DNA from: Prunella strophiata
Taxonomy: Eukaryota > Chordata > Aves > Passeriformes > Prunellidae
Reading direction: 5' to 3'
Length of the DNA: 64,000 nucleotides
Assembly (NCBI GenBank): GCA_036583965.1
Contig: JAZBQD010000001.1
Location: 25,516,597-25,580,596 of the forward strand
Both the position numbers and the translations under genes were made by a program. Shown piece after piece: positions 41,060 to 51,130 of this stretch (positions are counted from its first letter, which is position 1; every line of letters begins with the position of its first letter). Under the pieces are notes generated by a model. That model searched no databases and was not told the DNA's origin. It saw nothing but the letters and a program-made list of their open reading frames with translations.

Positions 41060-41450
41060 GCCAAGTGCTATAGGAGCACCTCGAGGAGCTGTGAGTGTCT
41101 AGCCTGGAGAAAAGGAGGCTCACAGGAGACCTCTGCTCTGCTCTGCAAATACCTGAAAGGAGGATGCAGCCAGGTGGGGATCCATCTCTTCTACCAGGTA
41201 CAAGTGGCTAGGTCAATGGGAAATGGCCTCAAGTTGCATGAGGGGAGGTTTAGATTGGATATCAGGAAAAACCTCTTCACTGAAAGGGTCGCCAAGCCCC
41301 TGGAACAGGCTGCCCAGGAAAGCAGTGCAGTTGGTGGAGTCACCATCCCTGGAGGCATTTAAAGGACCTGTAGACATGGCACTTAAGGACATGGTTAATA
41401 TTTGGACTTCATGATCTTAAAGGTCCTTTTCCAATCTAAATGATTCAATG
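41060..41450 (+). mobile_element. CR1 LINE, 5'-truncated copy with ORF2 C-terminal relic
   Basis: In order the copy shows 'tagcctggagaaaaggaggc', 'tacctgaaaggaggatgcag', 'ggtttagattggatatcagg', 'cttcactgaaagggtcgcca', 'gtggagtcaccatccctgga' and 'gatcttaaaggtccttttcc', ending 'aaatgattcaatg'. This is a well-known avian CR1 3' region covering the end of ORF2 and the short 3' UTR. The stretch between 'acatggttaat' and 'tggacttcatgatc' is shorter than I recall for the family, which suggests a small internal deletion. It is in plus orientation, antisense to GRID1. The 5' boundary is uncertain by tens of bases. Confidence 0.93.
41100..41414 (+). pseudogene. Frameshifted fragment of the CR1 ORF2 (reverse transcriptase) C-terminus
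   Basis: One frame reads LCKYLKGGCSQVG and GNGLKLHEGRFRLDIRKN, then LFTERVAKP. Past about 41300 the family-like residues move to another frame, as PWNRLPRKAV, ESPSLEAFKGPVD and ALKDMVNIW. The shift fits one extra C in the run 'aagcccctggaac'. The conserved KYLKGGCS, RLDIRKN, FTERV and WNRLP blocks are characteristic of the CR1 ORF2 C-terminal region beyond the catalytic reverse transcriptase core. The fragment lacks the endonuclease and the RT active site and cannot be functional. The identification is from remembered family sequence. Confidence 0.85.
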
Positions 41451-42226
41451 AAGTGGGGACTGCCAATAGTTCCTGACCCCATAAGACATTCCAAATTGAT
41501 GAACTCAACTACTGTCTCCAAATGGGGTGACAGTAGCTGCTGCCATTTAGTGCTCAAAAATCAATTAAATTATTGCAAGGGATGTCCCAGCTCAATTTTT
41601 GTCTCTTTCTTGAAGCCCTCTATAATTCCCCCTATATGGCTTTGTAAGAAACACTCTATTTGAGTCTTGGTTACTAAACCAAGAGACACTAAAAAAAAAA
41701 ATCCAGTATTAAAAAAGCATTTATGTAGGACTCAATGTTCCCCAGTAGTGAGACTAATCCTATTTACTCAATTTGTACACAAAAAAGAATGCATTATTTC
41801 CACTTAAACAAATGCTATAATAAGATGATGAATATTAAATCACTCTCCAATAGAACTCAGACATTCAGATTACATTGGTAATGGGCTCTGACTCTGAAAA
41901 ATCCAAACTTTGAAGCATTTTTTCCTCTGCTTTTTATTTCATTTTTGCAGTCTAATGATGCATTTTCTCCTAAAATGATTAAAGTAACTCTTAAAGTAAC
42001 TCCCAGAGTACCAGATCCAAACATTAAATACATGAGGAGGTAACTGCAAAAGGTATAGAAGGCCCACACAGCACAATTCAATGAAGAGCAAAACTCTGCC
42101 CCCTTTGCACATGTCAGGGCTGGGAGGTGAAATTTGTGCAGCTCTGGACAGCTAGCTAAACATTAAAAACAATTTGGACAGGGTGCTGAAGAAAGCCAGC
42201 AAACCCACACAAAGGTTCAGCCATAA

Positions 42227-42243
42227 GAAAAATAAATAAATAA
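42227..42243. repeat. Short AAAT tetranucleotide tract
   Basis: 'aaaaataaataaataaaa', about three AAAT units. Confidence 0.8.
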
Positions 42244-42475
42244 AACACAGAAATGTGAGAAGGAATGGGATATCTGTCTCAATAAGGAAAACAGAAAGAA
42301 GTGGTGGGAAGCCACATCAACTCTTAACTGGGTAAAACAAACAAGAAACAGTCTCCAAATAGGGAAGAACCCAAAGAAGTCCTGCCCATAGTGGCATCAG
42401 AAAGATTACTGGGGGACTGGGCAAAGGCACAAAAGGAGCAGAGGAAATATGTTTCCTTGATTCTCTGTATGGACT

Positions 42476-42641
42476 CATGTACACATTTACACACAAGTGT
42501 ATACACATGCATGCATATAAATAGACACACTCCTTTACTATTTCTCTTGAAATTCACACATAAATATCTCTCTATATATATTTCTGTATCTAAATCTATC
42601 CATACATATGTGTATGTTTGCATGTATATGTATACACACAG
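42476..42641. repeat. Alternating purine-pyrimidine CA/TA-like tract
   Basis: This is a low-complexity stretch of interrupted ACAC, TGTA, ATGCATGCATAT, TATATATA and TACACACA blocks. It is an old, interrupted dinucleotide repeat. Chance open frames of 84 and 114 codons across it encode only biased residues and are not genes. Confidence 0.8.
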
Positions 42642-45600
42642 ATGAATCCTCTCTCCTACTGTCTTCATGAGAAGCCAGTAGGGATTGGGAACCTATTCAA
42701 AGCTCATTACAAATTGAGGTATCTGAATATATTTTCTCAGAATGAGGTCGCTGCCTGAAGCCCTGCATACATCCTCCAGGACAAACGTCAACCTTTCTGT
42801 TCAATTTCCAGCTACTGCTTTCATCCAACAAATTCTAAGTGGATGTGTAAGCATTCAGTCCCTAACAAATCTGAATTAAGAGGCTCCCTTCTGGAATGGG
42901 GTCTTCATATTCCCTGCTCAAATACATCAAATCATCCTTACATTTCTCCTTGTCTTTTTCACACACCTGAACAAACTGTTTAGCTTCATGCCATCTGTCT
43001 AAACTCAAGAGATTCTATCTACCATCAATCAGGGAAAGACAGTCAAGAACTTAGGCCTTCTACAGATGACATCAACACTTTTCAAAGACATCTCTGTCCA
43101 AAATGAATTAATTTGTACCCTCTGGTTCCAGGCTGCTGAAGTTGCCCTTTCTCTAGACAGTGTGTGCTGCATTATTCTGTTTCAGAATATAAAGGGGAGA
43201 AAAGAGAATCACCAATAGCCCCTAGTTTCTACAAAGTTGAGCCTGAAGACTGGTCACTAAAATGAATCTAGTTAAAAAATAGACATTAAAGAATGAACAA
43301 TGAGAGCTTTCAAGACTAGATTAATCATCACTTTTGACCAGATGACTGAGCTGAAAAACTGGTTGAAAACTGCTTCTAACTAGCACCTTTCATTTCTCTT
43401 TCTCATGAGCATCTACACAGATAAAGATTTCTTAAGTCTTTTAAGATACCAAGTGATTTTAAAAATATCTATTTTGAATACAGAGTGCAAACTTTCTGTT
43501 CTGAAAGTGTTAGTCCAGAGGGTTTTGAAATTTTTAAAAGAACTTACATCATCTCTTTGCAAAACATTTTTTTCAAACTATTTGAAAGCTCAGAATTATC
43601 TTTCAAACTTGCCTTGAATTTATGAGTGAGACAAAATACCTGAAACTGGCCCAAACTCATTGGTCCACAGATTTCTGACTGGCTTTTGCTACCAACTGAA
43701 GCTTACAGGCAAGCTGTGATAGTACACGTTGAGAATAAAGGCTGCAGCATAACTTCAAGATCATTTGTATATCACATCAGGCATTGTCCTGGAAGCATTT
43801 AAAATGTTTTATAGGAAACAACCACTGCCTATGCTCCCATACCTTGCTAGGAATTATGGGGATTAGAGAGGGGAAAACCTCACTGCTGCTGTTAGCACAC
43901 ACACTCACATACCTTAAAAATCAAAGTACTAAAAGTAATGTATAAGTAATAATTGGAAGTGAAATTGACTTTCTTTAATTACATTTGGTGTTATATACTG
44001 TGATGCATTACTAAATAAAAAGAAATACCATCACAAATGACAAAAATCCATGCTTAATTTAAGCAGACCAATTACTTTAAGTGCTGCTACAGTCAGAAAA
44101 GTGATTCAAGGATAACACAATTCCATTTCTTCAATAGCTTCCAGATCAAATTCAATGTAAAAGTCAAAAGGTCAGGTTTTTTTCTCTTACCCCATGGTAT
44201 CACAAACTCCCTGTTGGACCTGGAGAACTTGGCTGAATTCTTTCTTTCCTGGCATTCTCTGCAGCTGCCATGATCATACATTAAAAGACACAAACTTTTT
44301 ACAGGAAAGTCTTCACTTTTTCCAGGTAGATTTGATATTAGTCTGGAAACTAGACATCCAGTGTACAGCTATGCCTGAATAACTAGGTACTGCAGAAATT
44401 GTGTAGAATAAATACTCAGACAATTCTGTTCCTTGTTGGGTGAAAAGGTGCTTAGCCCCAGTCTATCCCCCTGCTTTATTACCTCATACAGCAGCATCAA
44501 TGCAGAGATGGCTGAGGATTCCCTCCCTAAGTGCTTGCTGTAGCACACTGATGGGCATAAAGAAGTTACATTTCTCTGCAGCTGGCTGCTTAAAAATCTA
44601 TATATCTCACTGTTAAAACAGCAATCTCAATTCAAGCTTCTCCACAACAGTTCCAGCTGGAATGCACCAACCAGATGGAAAAAAAACCCAGATATTTTTA
44701 ATAACACATGCAAACTCTTACCAACACAGCTCATGCAGGAGAAGTCAGAGACTTCCTGGTACTGTCAGATTTGCTGAACAGGCACCTACCAATACATGTG
44801 CAGGTGGCTCAACACCTCAGGTGACAGATTGCCTGTATTTATATTAAGCAAGGCATGCTCACTGGAAACATGGCAGCCCCAGGGATGCAGAAGTGGTTGT
44901 CTGACAGCTGAAATTATGACACAGGAAGCGGAAGATAACTTCTGTTATAAACAGACAAGGATAAAAGAAAACTTAAAGCAGGTAAGGTGAAAGTAGCTCA
45001 TGTGCAAATGCTCTGTATTGCTTCTTTTTTGTTGTGACAGTTTCACATCACAAGATATTTGCAGTGCTCCACACGGACTGTGCAAATGCATGCATTTCTC
45101 AATTTTCATTACAACATTCCTCTGCAAATTAAATAAATGCAAGGGAAGCAGCCTGCACAAAGGGATCTTGACAAAAGACAGACCATTCCAGGACCAATAT
45201 CTTTTTGTAAAATTATTAATAGCACAATTCCTGTAATTTACAATCACAGCTGAGGTCCTTGACACACAGGACTCAGAAATGAAACTGCCACATAATTGCT
45301 GTGAGAAACTCAACTTCCTACAAAACCAGTCATATCAAAAACTAAGTTCCTTCCACATAGCAAGGTGATCAAGCATTCAAAGTTAATGCAGCATCAATGG
45401 AAAAGAACAGACCTCTAATCTTGGGGGAAAAAAAAATAGAAATCACTGAACTGTGGCCTTGGGGTTTTTCTCCTGTAGGAACTAAGCTTCATAGCTTGGT
45501 TTGGAAGGTCAAATGTTCTTCAACAGTTTCTTCTGTAATACTTTTATACAACACTTTTCTTCAGCAGACAACACTCACTTACTGACACCAAAACTTAAGA

Positions 45601-47589
45601 ATAAACTATTACAGCTACTTTTCAGAGGTCTAATACCATGGTCATGGACAAAGTAGACTCAAAATGCCCCTATTTTATCTTAAATTTTGTAATATAGATA
45701 TGTGGACACATATGAAGGAAAGCAGAGACCTAATCTAACTATAGAGATAAAAAGTGTTTTCCAATAGTAAGGTTAATGTAGTGAAAACATAGCTATTACT
45801 CACATTTCTCTTCAGAAATATGATTTAATATGCCTCATTGTTTTCATTTTCACATCCAGCCTCCAAAACCCTTCTCAAATCCATCCTCTAACCACACATC
45901 AGTTTATTTGCTCACCCTAGAAGCACAGCTTCAACTGTTTATTTCCCAACCTCATCTTCTGGTGGGTGGCACCCACTGCTTTTAACTGATAGTCATTTTA
46001 CAGCTTGGTAAAATTCTTTATGAAACTTGCCCCACTACCAATTTTTCTGTCAGAAAGTTTGATTACTGATGCTTCTACATCCAGAAGGTCAGCAAAATAA
46101 AACATTAAACTTCCCAGCAGGCCTGTGTACATTGTTGCAATAGATGTAGAGGCACAAAAGATGCTCTTGTAGAGGAAAACATAATTCAAAACACATCAGC
46201 ACAGCTGAACCTCCTTAGCATGACACAACAGATCAGAATTCTGTTGCAAGTTTTAACAGCTGGGTAGACCTGGTTCCACAGAGCACCATCTGAGAGCCAC
46301 TGGCAAACTTAGGGGCAGCTGGTGTTTTCTACCAAAAAATGAATGTCAGTCTCAGCAACAGCAACCTCCCAGTGTGATCAATGGGGAGCAGGATTCTGTG
46401 CACCTCCTGAAACCATGCACAAACCATAAATGAGAGAAGTGCAAAAACAAGGGCTAAATAATGAAGATGTAATATCTGTATTAACTTCTATCTTTTCTTG
46501 TATAAATACAGAGGAACTGAATGGATAATCACCAACTAATCTTTCCCCTGTTGGTACAGCTCAGTAGGAATCTCTTGATTTCTCGTTGAAGACTTCAAGG
46601 CATTTTACTGTAAAGGACTATATCCTTTCACTGAAGCTGTGCATACATTTTTATCTGTCATTTCAGTGTGAAAAAAGGCATATTTCATTGTAACCACAAG
46701 AATACTAGGGGCTTGTTAGGCTGTTCAGAAACTACTCTGTGTTTCTAATACCCAAGTCCATTACTTTTTCCACAGAAATTATAATTCAAAATATATGTCA
46801 AAGAAGGGACAAGTAATTACTTCAATAAATAATTTTCAGCTTCAACGTAACACAGTGTGGGACGTTCTTTAAATTGTGCAATGCTATTGAGTCTTCAGAA
46901 AATCTGACAGTTTGCTCAAGGAGGACACCAAAGGCCTTTAGAGACCAGCATATAAACAAATTAAAACACCACTCAAAGGAACAGTACAACTTCCAGAGAC
47001 CAGGTAGAGAAGGACCACTTATTATAGAAAACCACCAAAGCCCAGTGCTGGAAACTTTCTGTAGCCACAAATACGTCACCTCCCTCATCATGGCCAGCAG
47101 GGAACTCCTGCCCATTGGGCAGGGAGGTGCTCCTGGAGAAGCAGGAGCAAGGCTCTGTGGAAGCTCAGTGCTGAGGAAAGGGCCATGCCCCTGGAGCCAG
47201 GCATCTGTTTTGGAGCTCAGCATGCAATATCCTGGGAAGTGGATTGGTTATTTATTGTCTATTCACCAATCCACGCCCAGATCTGGCAAGCTTCAGTTGG
47301 CTTCTTTATGGAAACTCCTCCCACCAATATCTTACTAATAAAATTATTCTACTGGAATTAGCATAAGGTGGATGTCACATCCATGAGGAGGAGAAGAGGA
47401 AAGAGCAGCTGCAATGCACACCACACTCCCCGCTGGAAGGAGAATGCCTGTGGCAATCTTCCATAACCTTAATGTCTTACTGATACAGCCTGTGCCAAAT
47501 GGAAAAGATAAATTTGATCATAACTGAATTTAGAGGTATGTGAATTAAGGGTTTCAGGATTTGCAACTGAGATGTTAAGCCTTTGCAAG

Positions 47590-47591
47590 AA

Positions 47592-47614
<23 letters not shown>
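47590..47614. repeat. A25 homopolymer
   Basis: 25 A's followed by 'gaagaaaaagac'. On the minus (transcribed) strand it is a poly-T tract about 1.7 kb after the exon. No retrogene is recognised beside it. Confidence 0.95.
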
Positions 47615-47623
<9 letters not shown>

Positions 47624-49074
47624 GACAAAGAAACACAGATGCAACACTGGAATAAGGGATACCATAGCTCAGTAAGCATAGTTCATAGGCTAGTAGGGAA
47701 AACAGGCATTAGTAGTTGCACATCAAACATCTGGGGTGTTTCTAAGACATCCTAATAAGATTATTTCTTCCCCCTTCATTCTTGAAATAACTGTTAGAAT
47801 AATTTTGGCTCTTTAAACCAAATCCTTTGCTAAAGAGCAACTTTCTCATCACTACCACAAGGCCACCAAAAGAACACCTACCACATACCTTGTGACTTCT
47901 GCTTTCAAAGCATTCACTGTTCAAGCATTACAGAGGACAGTAATTACAGGACAATTTATTTGCTGGGTTACTAGATTTTTTTTGTGCCAATAGATTAGCT
48001 CTACAAGCATCATGGAAGTCTTCTCATGCTTAAAACAATTCTACATCATTAAAAAGATGTTACAGTCTCAGTTGACTTCCTACTTAAAACCATCCTCATC
48101 ATCCTCAATGTTCCTGTTAAAGAAACAGCAAATAACTATCAACTGAGAAGAGAAACCTACACCCAAGACTCAGGATTTTTGGTTTTTCCTTTGTTTGCTT
48201 CTTGGATTTTGGGGTTTTTTAAACCAGGACTAACCAAACTTCAAAACCAAAGATGCTATTTCCCTGTGACTTGCCACTGAAAATCTGAGAGTATATAGGG
48301 AGAATGCAAATAAAGATTTATTTTGCAATGGTGGCAGATGTATAAAATCTAAACTATATATGCATAGACAGACATGAGATTATTTTTTCCTACTGTTATT
48401 TAACCTTAAGTTTGCTTTTTTTATATTCTGCTCATAGTAAATCACTATGTCAAAAGATCTTAAAGCAAAAGTCTTAGCAGGATTTCAAAAAATAGCATAG
48501 AAAATTTATTTTCCCTATTTCAGATCCTGTATCCTAAGACAGGACTGCTGAATATACCATGAGTTAAACATATGGAGCAGTGTTCGTACCAGTTGAGCAG
48601 GGGTGGAGAGGGATATTTATAAAGTATACATTGTTCCCTTTCCCTCTGAGTGCCCAGCACAATGAGACATTTGGGGTTTTATTATTCTTTATGCCTATCA
48701 TAAGGCACCAAGGGCAGAGACTCCTCTTTCCTCAAGTTTCAGCTCAAAGGAAGAATTTTGGTGAAGGAAATGCATGAGATATGGAGAAAATGCTAACGCT
48801 ACTTTTCAGTTTAATGCCAGGAACATCACTGTGAAATTTAGTCCAGATACAGAACAGTGTGTGGAAGCATGTAAAAAAAGTAATAGTTATTGTGAAAATT
48901 TATATGTAAAGAGAACGGTACTCAGCTTTGATAGAAAGCATTTTCTGGAACAGGTAGAGACCATGCTGAACTTCCTTGCACATCTATGTGACCCCTGCTG
49001 ATCAATGTCAACACTTGATTAATATTTTACTGAAAAAGTGTGAGAAGATTCAAACTTTTACTGTCTGGGTAAGT

Positions 49075-49087
49075 GTTGCTAAGCAAC
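49075..49087. promoter_or_regulatory. RFX X-box-like palindrome, 200 bp past the exon donor
   Basis: GTTGCTAAGCAAC consists of two perfect 6-base inverted half sites (GTTGCT / AGCAAC) around a single A. This is the classical full RFX X-box arrangement. RFX factors act in ciliated and neural cells. Its position 200 bases into the downstream GRID1 intron makes an intronic regulatory role possible, but there is no evidence of activity from sequence alone. Confidence 0.5.
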
Positions 49088-49280
49088 TTTGGTTCTCAGA
49101 GAAGGAGCAGTCTTCACAGCAACCTTTCCTTCAAGACAAAGACCCGCATCCACTCGAAACACTTTCTCCTTTGTCAGTGAAAAACCCAGCGTGCCATATT
49201 CCGCCCTTCCCTTAGCATTTCCCTCCCCACCTCCCAGTCCAGAAGAAACGAACGCGACGGTGCTGGAAGCGCCGTCCTTC

Positions 49281-49286
49281 CCTTAC
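49281..49286 (-). promoter_or_regulatory. GRID1: 5' splice site of the GRID1 exon
   Basis: The minus strand reads TACG then GTAAGG. This is a good U1 match at intron positions +1 to +5, although the last exon base is preceded by C. The next exon must supply two bases of the split codon. Family members have Asp here, so AT is expected. Reading through the donor continues open to a stop near 49174. Confidence 0.9.
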
Positions 49287-49571
49287 CGTAATCGCTGTCG
49301 TAGAAGACGATGAACTTCTGCCAGCGCAGCTCGGTGACCAGCTTGAGCATGACGTCGTTGAGGCGCACGGGCGGGCGCGCGGCCAGCGTGTACTCCTCGT
49401 CCTCCAGGCTGGGGTTGAGCTGGCAGGCGGTGCGCGGGGAGCCACCCGTGCTGCGCTGCACGAACAGGTGCGGGATGTGCATGGCGTCCGTCAGCGACTG
49501 CAGCGCGTTGGCCGACGCGCAGCCCGTCGACGTCACCAGGGCCAAGATCCCCAGGGTCATCAGGTCGCAGG
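49287..49571 (-). CDS. GRID1: GRID1 (GluD1) internal coding exon, probably exon 3: part of the amino-terminal domain
   Basis: This internal exon encodes about 95 residues of the extracellular amino-terminal domain of a delta-type ionotropic glutamate receptor, a postsynaptic protein that binds cerebellins. It reads from [12 protein letters not shown] through [30 protein letters not shown] and [10 protein letters not shown] to [15 protein letters not shown]. The sequence fits recalled GRID1 ([16 protein letters not shown]) better than GRID2. Three cysteines lie at exon residues 2, 18 and 50. Their spacing of 16 and 32 matches the cysteines known as C83, C99 and C131 in GluD2, where 99 pairs with 131 and 83 pairs with a distant cysteine outside this exon. 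The minus-strand acceptor ends ...CTTCTCCAG at 49572 and the donor begins GTAAGG at 49286. Both borders split a codon after its first base, so the 285-base exon keeps frame. No stop or frameshift is seen. Exon number and paralogue rest on recalled vertebrate proteins. Confidence 0.93.
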
Positions 49572-49577
49572 CTGGAG
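49572..49577 (-). promoter_or_regulatory. GRID1: 3' splice site of the GRID1 exon
   Basis: On the minus strand the sequence reads TTGTCTTCTCCAG immediately before the exon base at 49571. The pyrimidine tract is short and interrupted (TCTTCTCC, with CACATCTTG upstream). The same reading frame happens to stay open into the intron up to about 49635, so an open frame alone would place the exon start too early. The AG plus agreement with the receptor family decides the border. Confidence 0.9.
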
Positions 49578-50279
49578 AAGACAAGATGTGAAGCAGAGTT
49601 TGAATGATTTCAATTTCAGCAATTCCTTTGGCCAACCTCGATGCTAAGAAGGGAATGAGGAAGGTTTTGCCCTTGCCATCGTCACAGAGCTGAAATTATT
49701 TCCATTACGCTATCAGCTGAAGCCTTTCAGAGCTAGGTCCTGTACCTTTACAGTAGAAGACAGTATCTGCAATCTGTCCTGGTATGCCAAAGTTGAGGAC
49801 AGATAACATAACTACTGTCAGTCTCTGAGACAGCAGCTAATGCGGATGGAGATTATGGCCTTTGCTTCAGGTCAGTCCTGGTGCATGCAGGAACTGAATT
49901 CCCATTTTTTAAAACTCACTTCACTGCTTTAACCCCTTAATCCTTGTTGGATATACTGGATGAAGATTTTGAACAATAAAGAGCAACTTCCATTCCAAGG
50001 ACTTGCCTCATACAGCAGAGTTTTGAGGGAATTTTTAAATTGATAAAAAACATTCACTGTGTGTCTCAGAGCACTGAAGGCATTCTTTAGAACAAAGACA
50101 ACTCATGAATGACTAAACAATTATTAGCAACACTGTAGCTGTTCTTAAAAAGATCTGGAAAAGCACGTATCATTTAAAAACACAGCATATACATTTGACC
50201 CCATCTGTTTTTGGGAATGAAGCATTATTATTCTCATGCTGAGTTTGAAACACAGGCCATGGAGAGACCTGGGCAGTCT

Positions 50280-50950
50280 GCTCTGCTTCTCAGGGCACCA
50301 CACATGTCGTGTTCTTCCCAGGACTTCTCCAGATCAGGCAACCTGATATTCAGCTGCAGTTAGAAAATATTTCCAGCCAGGGCCCTCAGCAGCTATTCAG
50401 TCAGTAGGGGCAAGAAGACTGTGTAACAGTATAAGGCAGCCAGGGACGCCAGTTTTTGGTAACTCTAGTGAATAAACGGCAGCAAAGCTGGCCCTGGGAG
50501 CTCAGCACAGGAGATCCTCTAAGGTTAGTCTGGCACCAGCCCTAAGGGTGCCCCAGGGGCACTAGGAACTGCTGCTGCACCTTTGAAGAGGGCTGGGGGC
50601 AAGCTCAGGGGTTCAGCAGCTGTTTCAGACCCCAGCAAGCACAAGCAGAGCCTGCCCACAGGAAACCCTTGCTCTGCTCCCCCAGCACAGCAAAGCTGGA
50701 CAGGAGGGGACTGGAGATGCTCCACAGCCCTGGGCAGTCTGCACGAGCTTGTTAATAGTGCATGAACAAAGAGCCTCTGAGGTGCAATTCAGAGCCCCCT
50801 GGGACACCCAGAGAGCTGAGCAGGAAATTCAGCTTCCAGCTGGAGACGGGAGGCTGCCCATGCTGGTGCTTCCCTCCACAAGGAGAGTGCAAGGGCTGTG
50901 GGACTGCAGCCACACTGCCACTGACTTGCTGCCTCATCTCCAGTGGAAAG
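50280..50950. other. GC-rich patch without a recognisable gene
   Basis: About 670 bases clearly richer in G and C than the surroundings, but with few CpGs. Several short overlapping frames on both strands reflect a lack of AT-rich stop codons. No frame resembles a protein or a repeat family I recognise. It lies 0.7-1.4 kb upstream of the exon on the transcribed strand. Confidence 0.4.
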
Positions 50951-51059
50951 GCAGAAAAAAGAACACAATCTATTAAAAGCATTTATTTATCCTCCTCCAA
51001 ACACTTTTAAGTATATCTCCACTTGCCGAGGCCAGAAAGTCAAAGGAAGTCATTTATGA

Positions 51060-51130
51060 AAAATTAATAGTAATTAATAGTTAAGTATCAATTAATATTA
51101 ATTATAAAGTCTCCATAATTAAATACATAA
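51060..51130. repeat. AT-rich tract with repeated ATTAAT units
   Basis: 'attaatagt' and 'attaatagtt' occur in tandem, followed by 'caattaatattaatt' and a run without G or C for much of its length. It is low-complexity. The TTAAT units resemble homeodomain sites, but the composition alone would produce them. Confidence 0.6.

Larger units (their letters stand above)
41451..49074. other. Intronic stretch, no gene seen
   Basis: This is AT-rich intron between the second CR1 and the coding exon. It holds a short 'ttaaagtaactc' tandem pair near 41980-42002, an AAAT tract at 42227, an alternating CA/TA-like tract at 42476-42641, a GC-richer patch at 47.04-47.3 kb and an A25 run at 47590. A 154-codon frame at 46874-47338 is composition-driven and has no recognisable homology. 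Confidence 0.6.
1..49286 (-). other. GRID1: GRID1 intron downstream of the exon (probably intron 3), partial
   Basis: These 49.3 kb lie 3' of the exon on the transcribed strand and run off the window. No minus-strand frame resembles the next stretch of the receptor's amino-terminal domain, so the following exon is probably beyond position 1. Apart from the repeats and candidate regulatory sites listed separately, the block is AT-rich, CpG-poor sequence with no gene I can support. That the whole block belongs to one intron is inferred from the gene's known large introns, not shown directly. Confidence 0.75.

Noticed and set aside
42324..42668. 114-codon frame rich in Tyr, Cys and Val
   Set aside because: It is the translation of the CA/TA-like low-complexity tract.
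46874..47338. 154-codon plus-strand frame
   Set aside because: It overlaps a 133-codon minus frame in a GC-richer patch. Low stop density explains both.
49212..49591. Other frames across the exon (77 codons minus, 93 codons plus)
   Set aside because: These are shadow frames of the GC-rich coding exon. Only one frame matches the receptor family.
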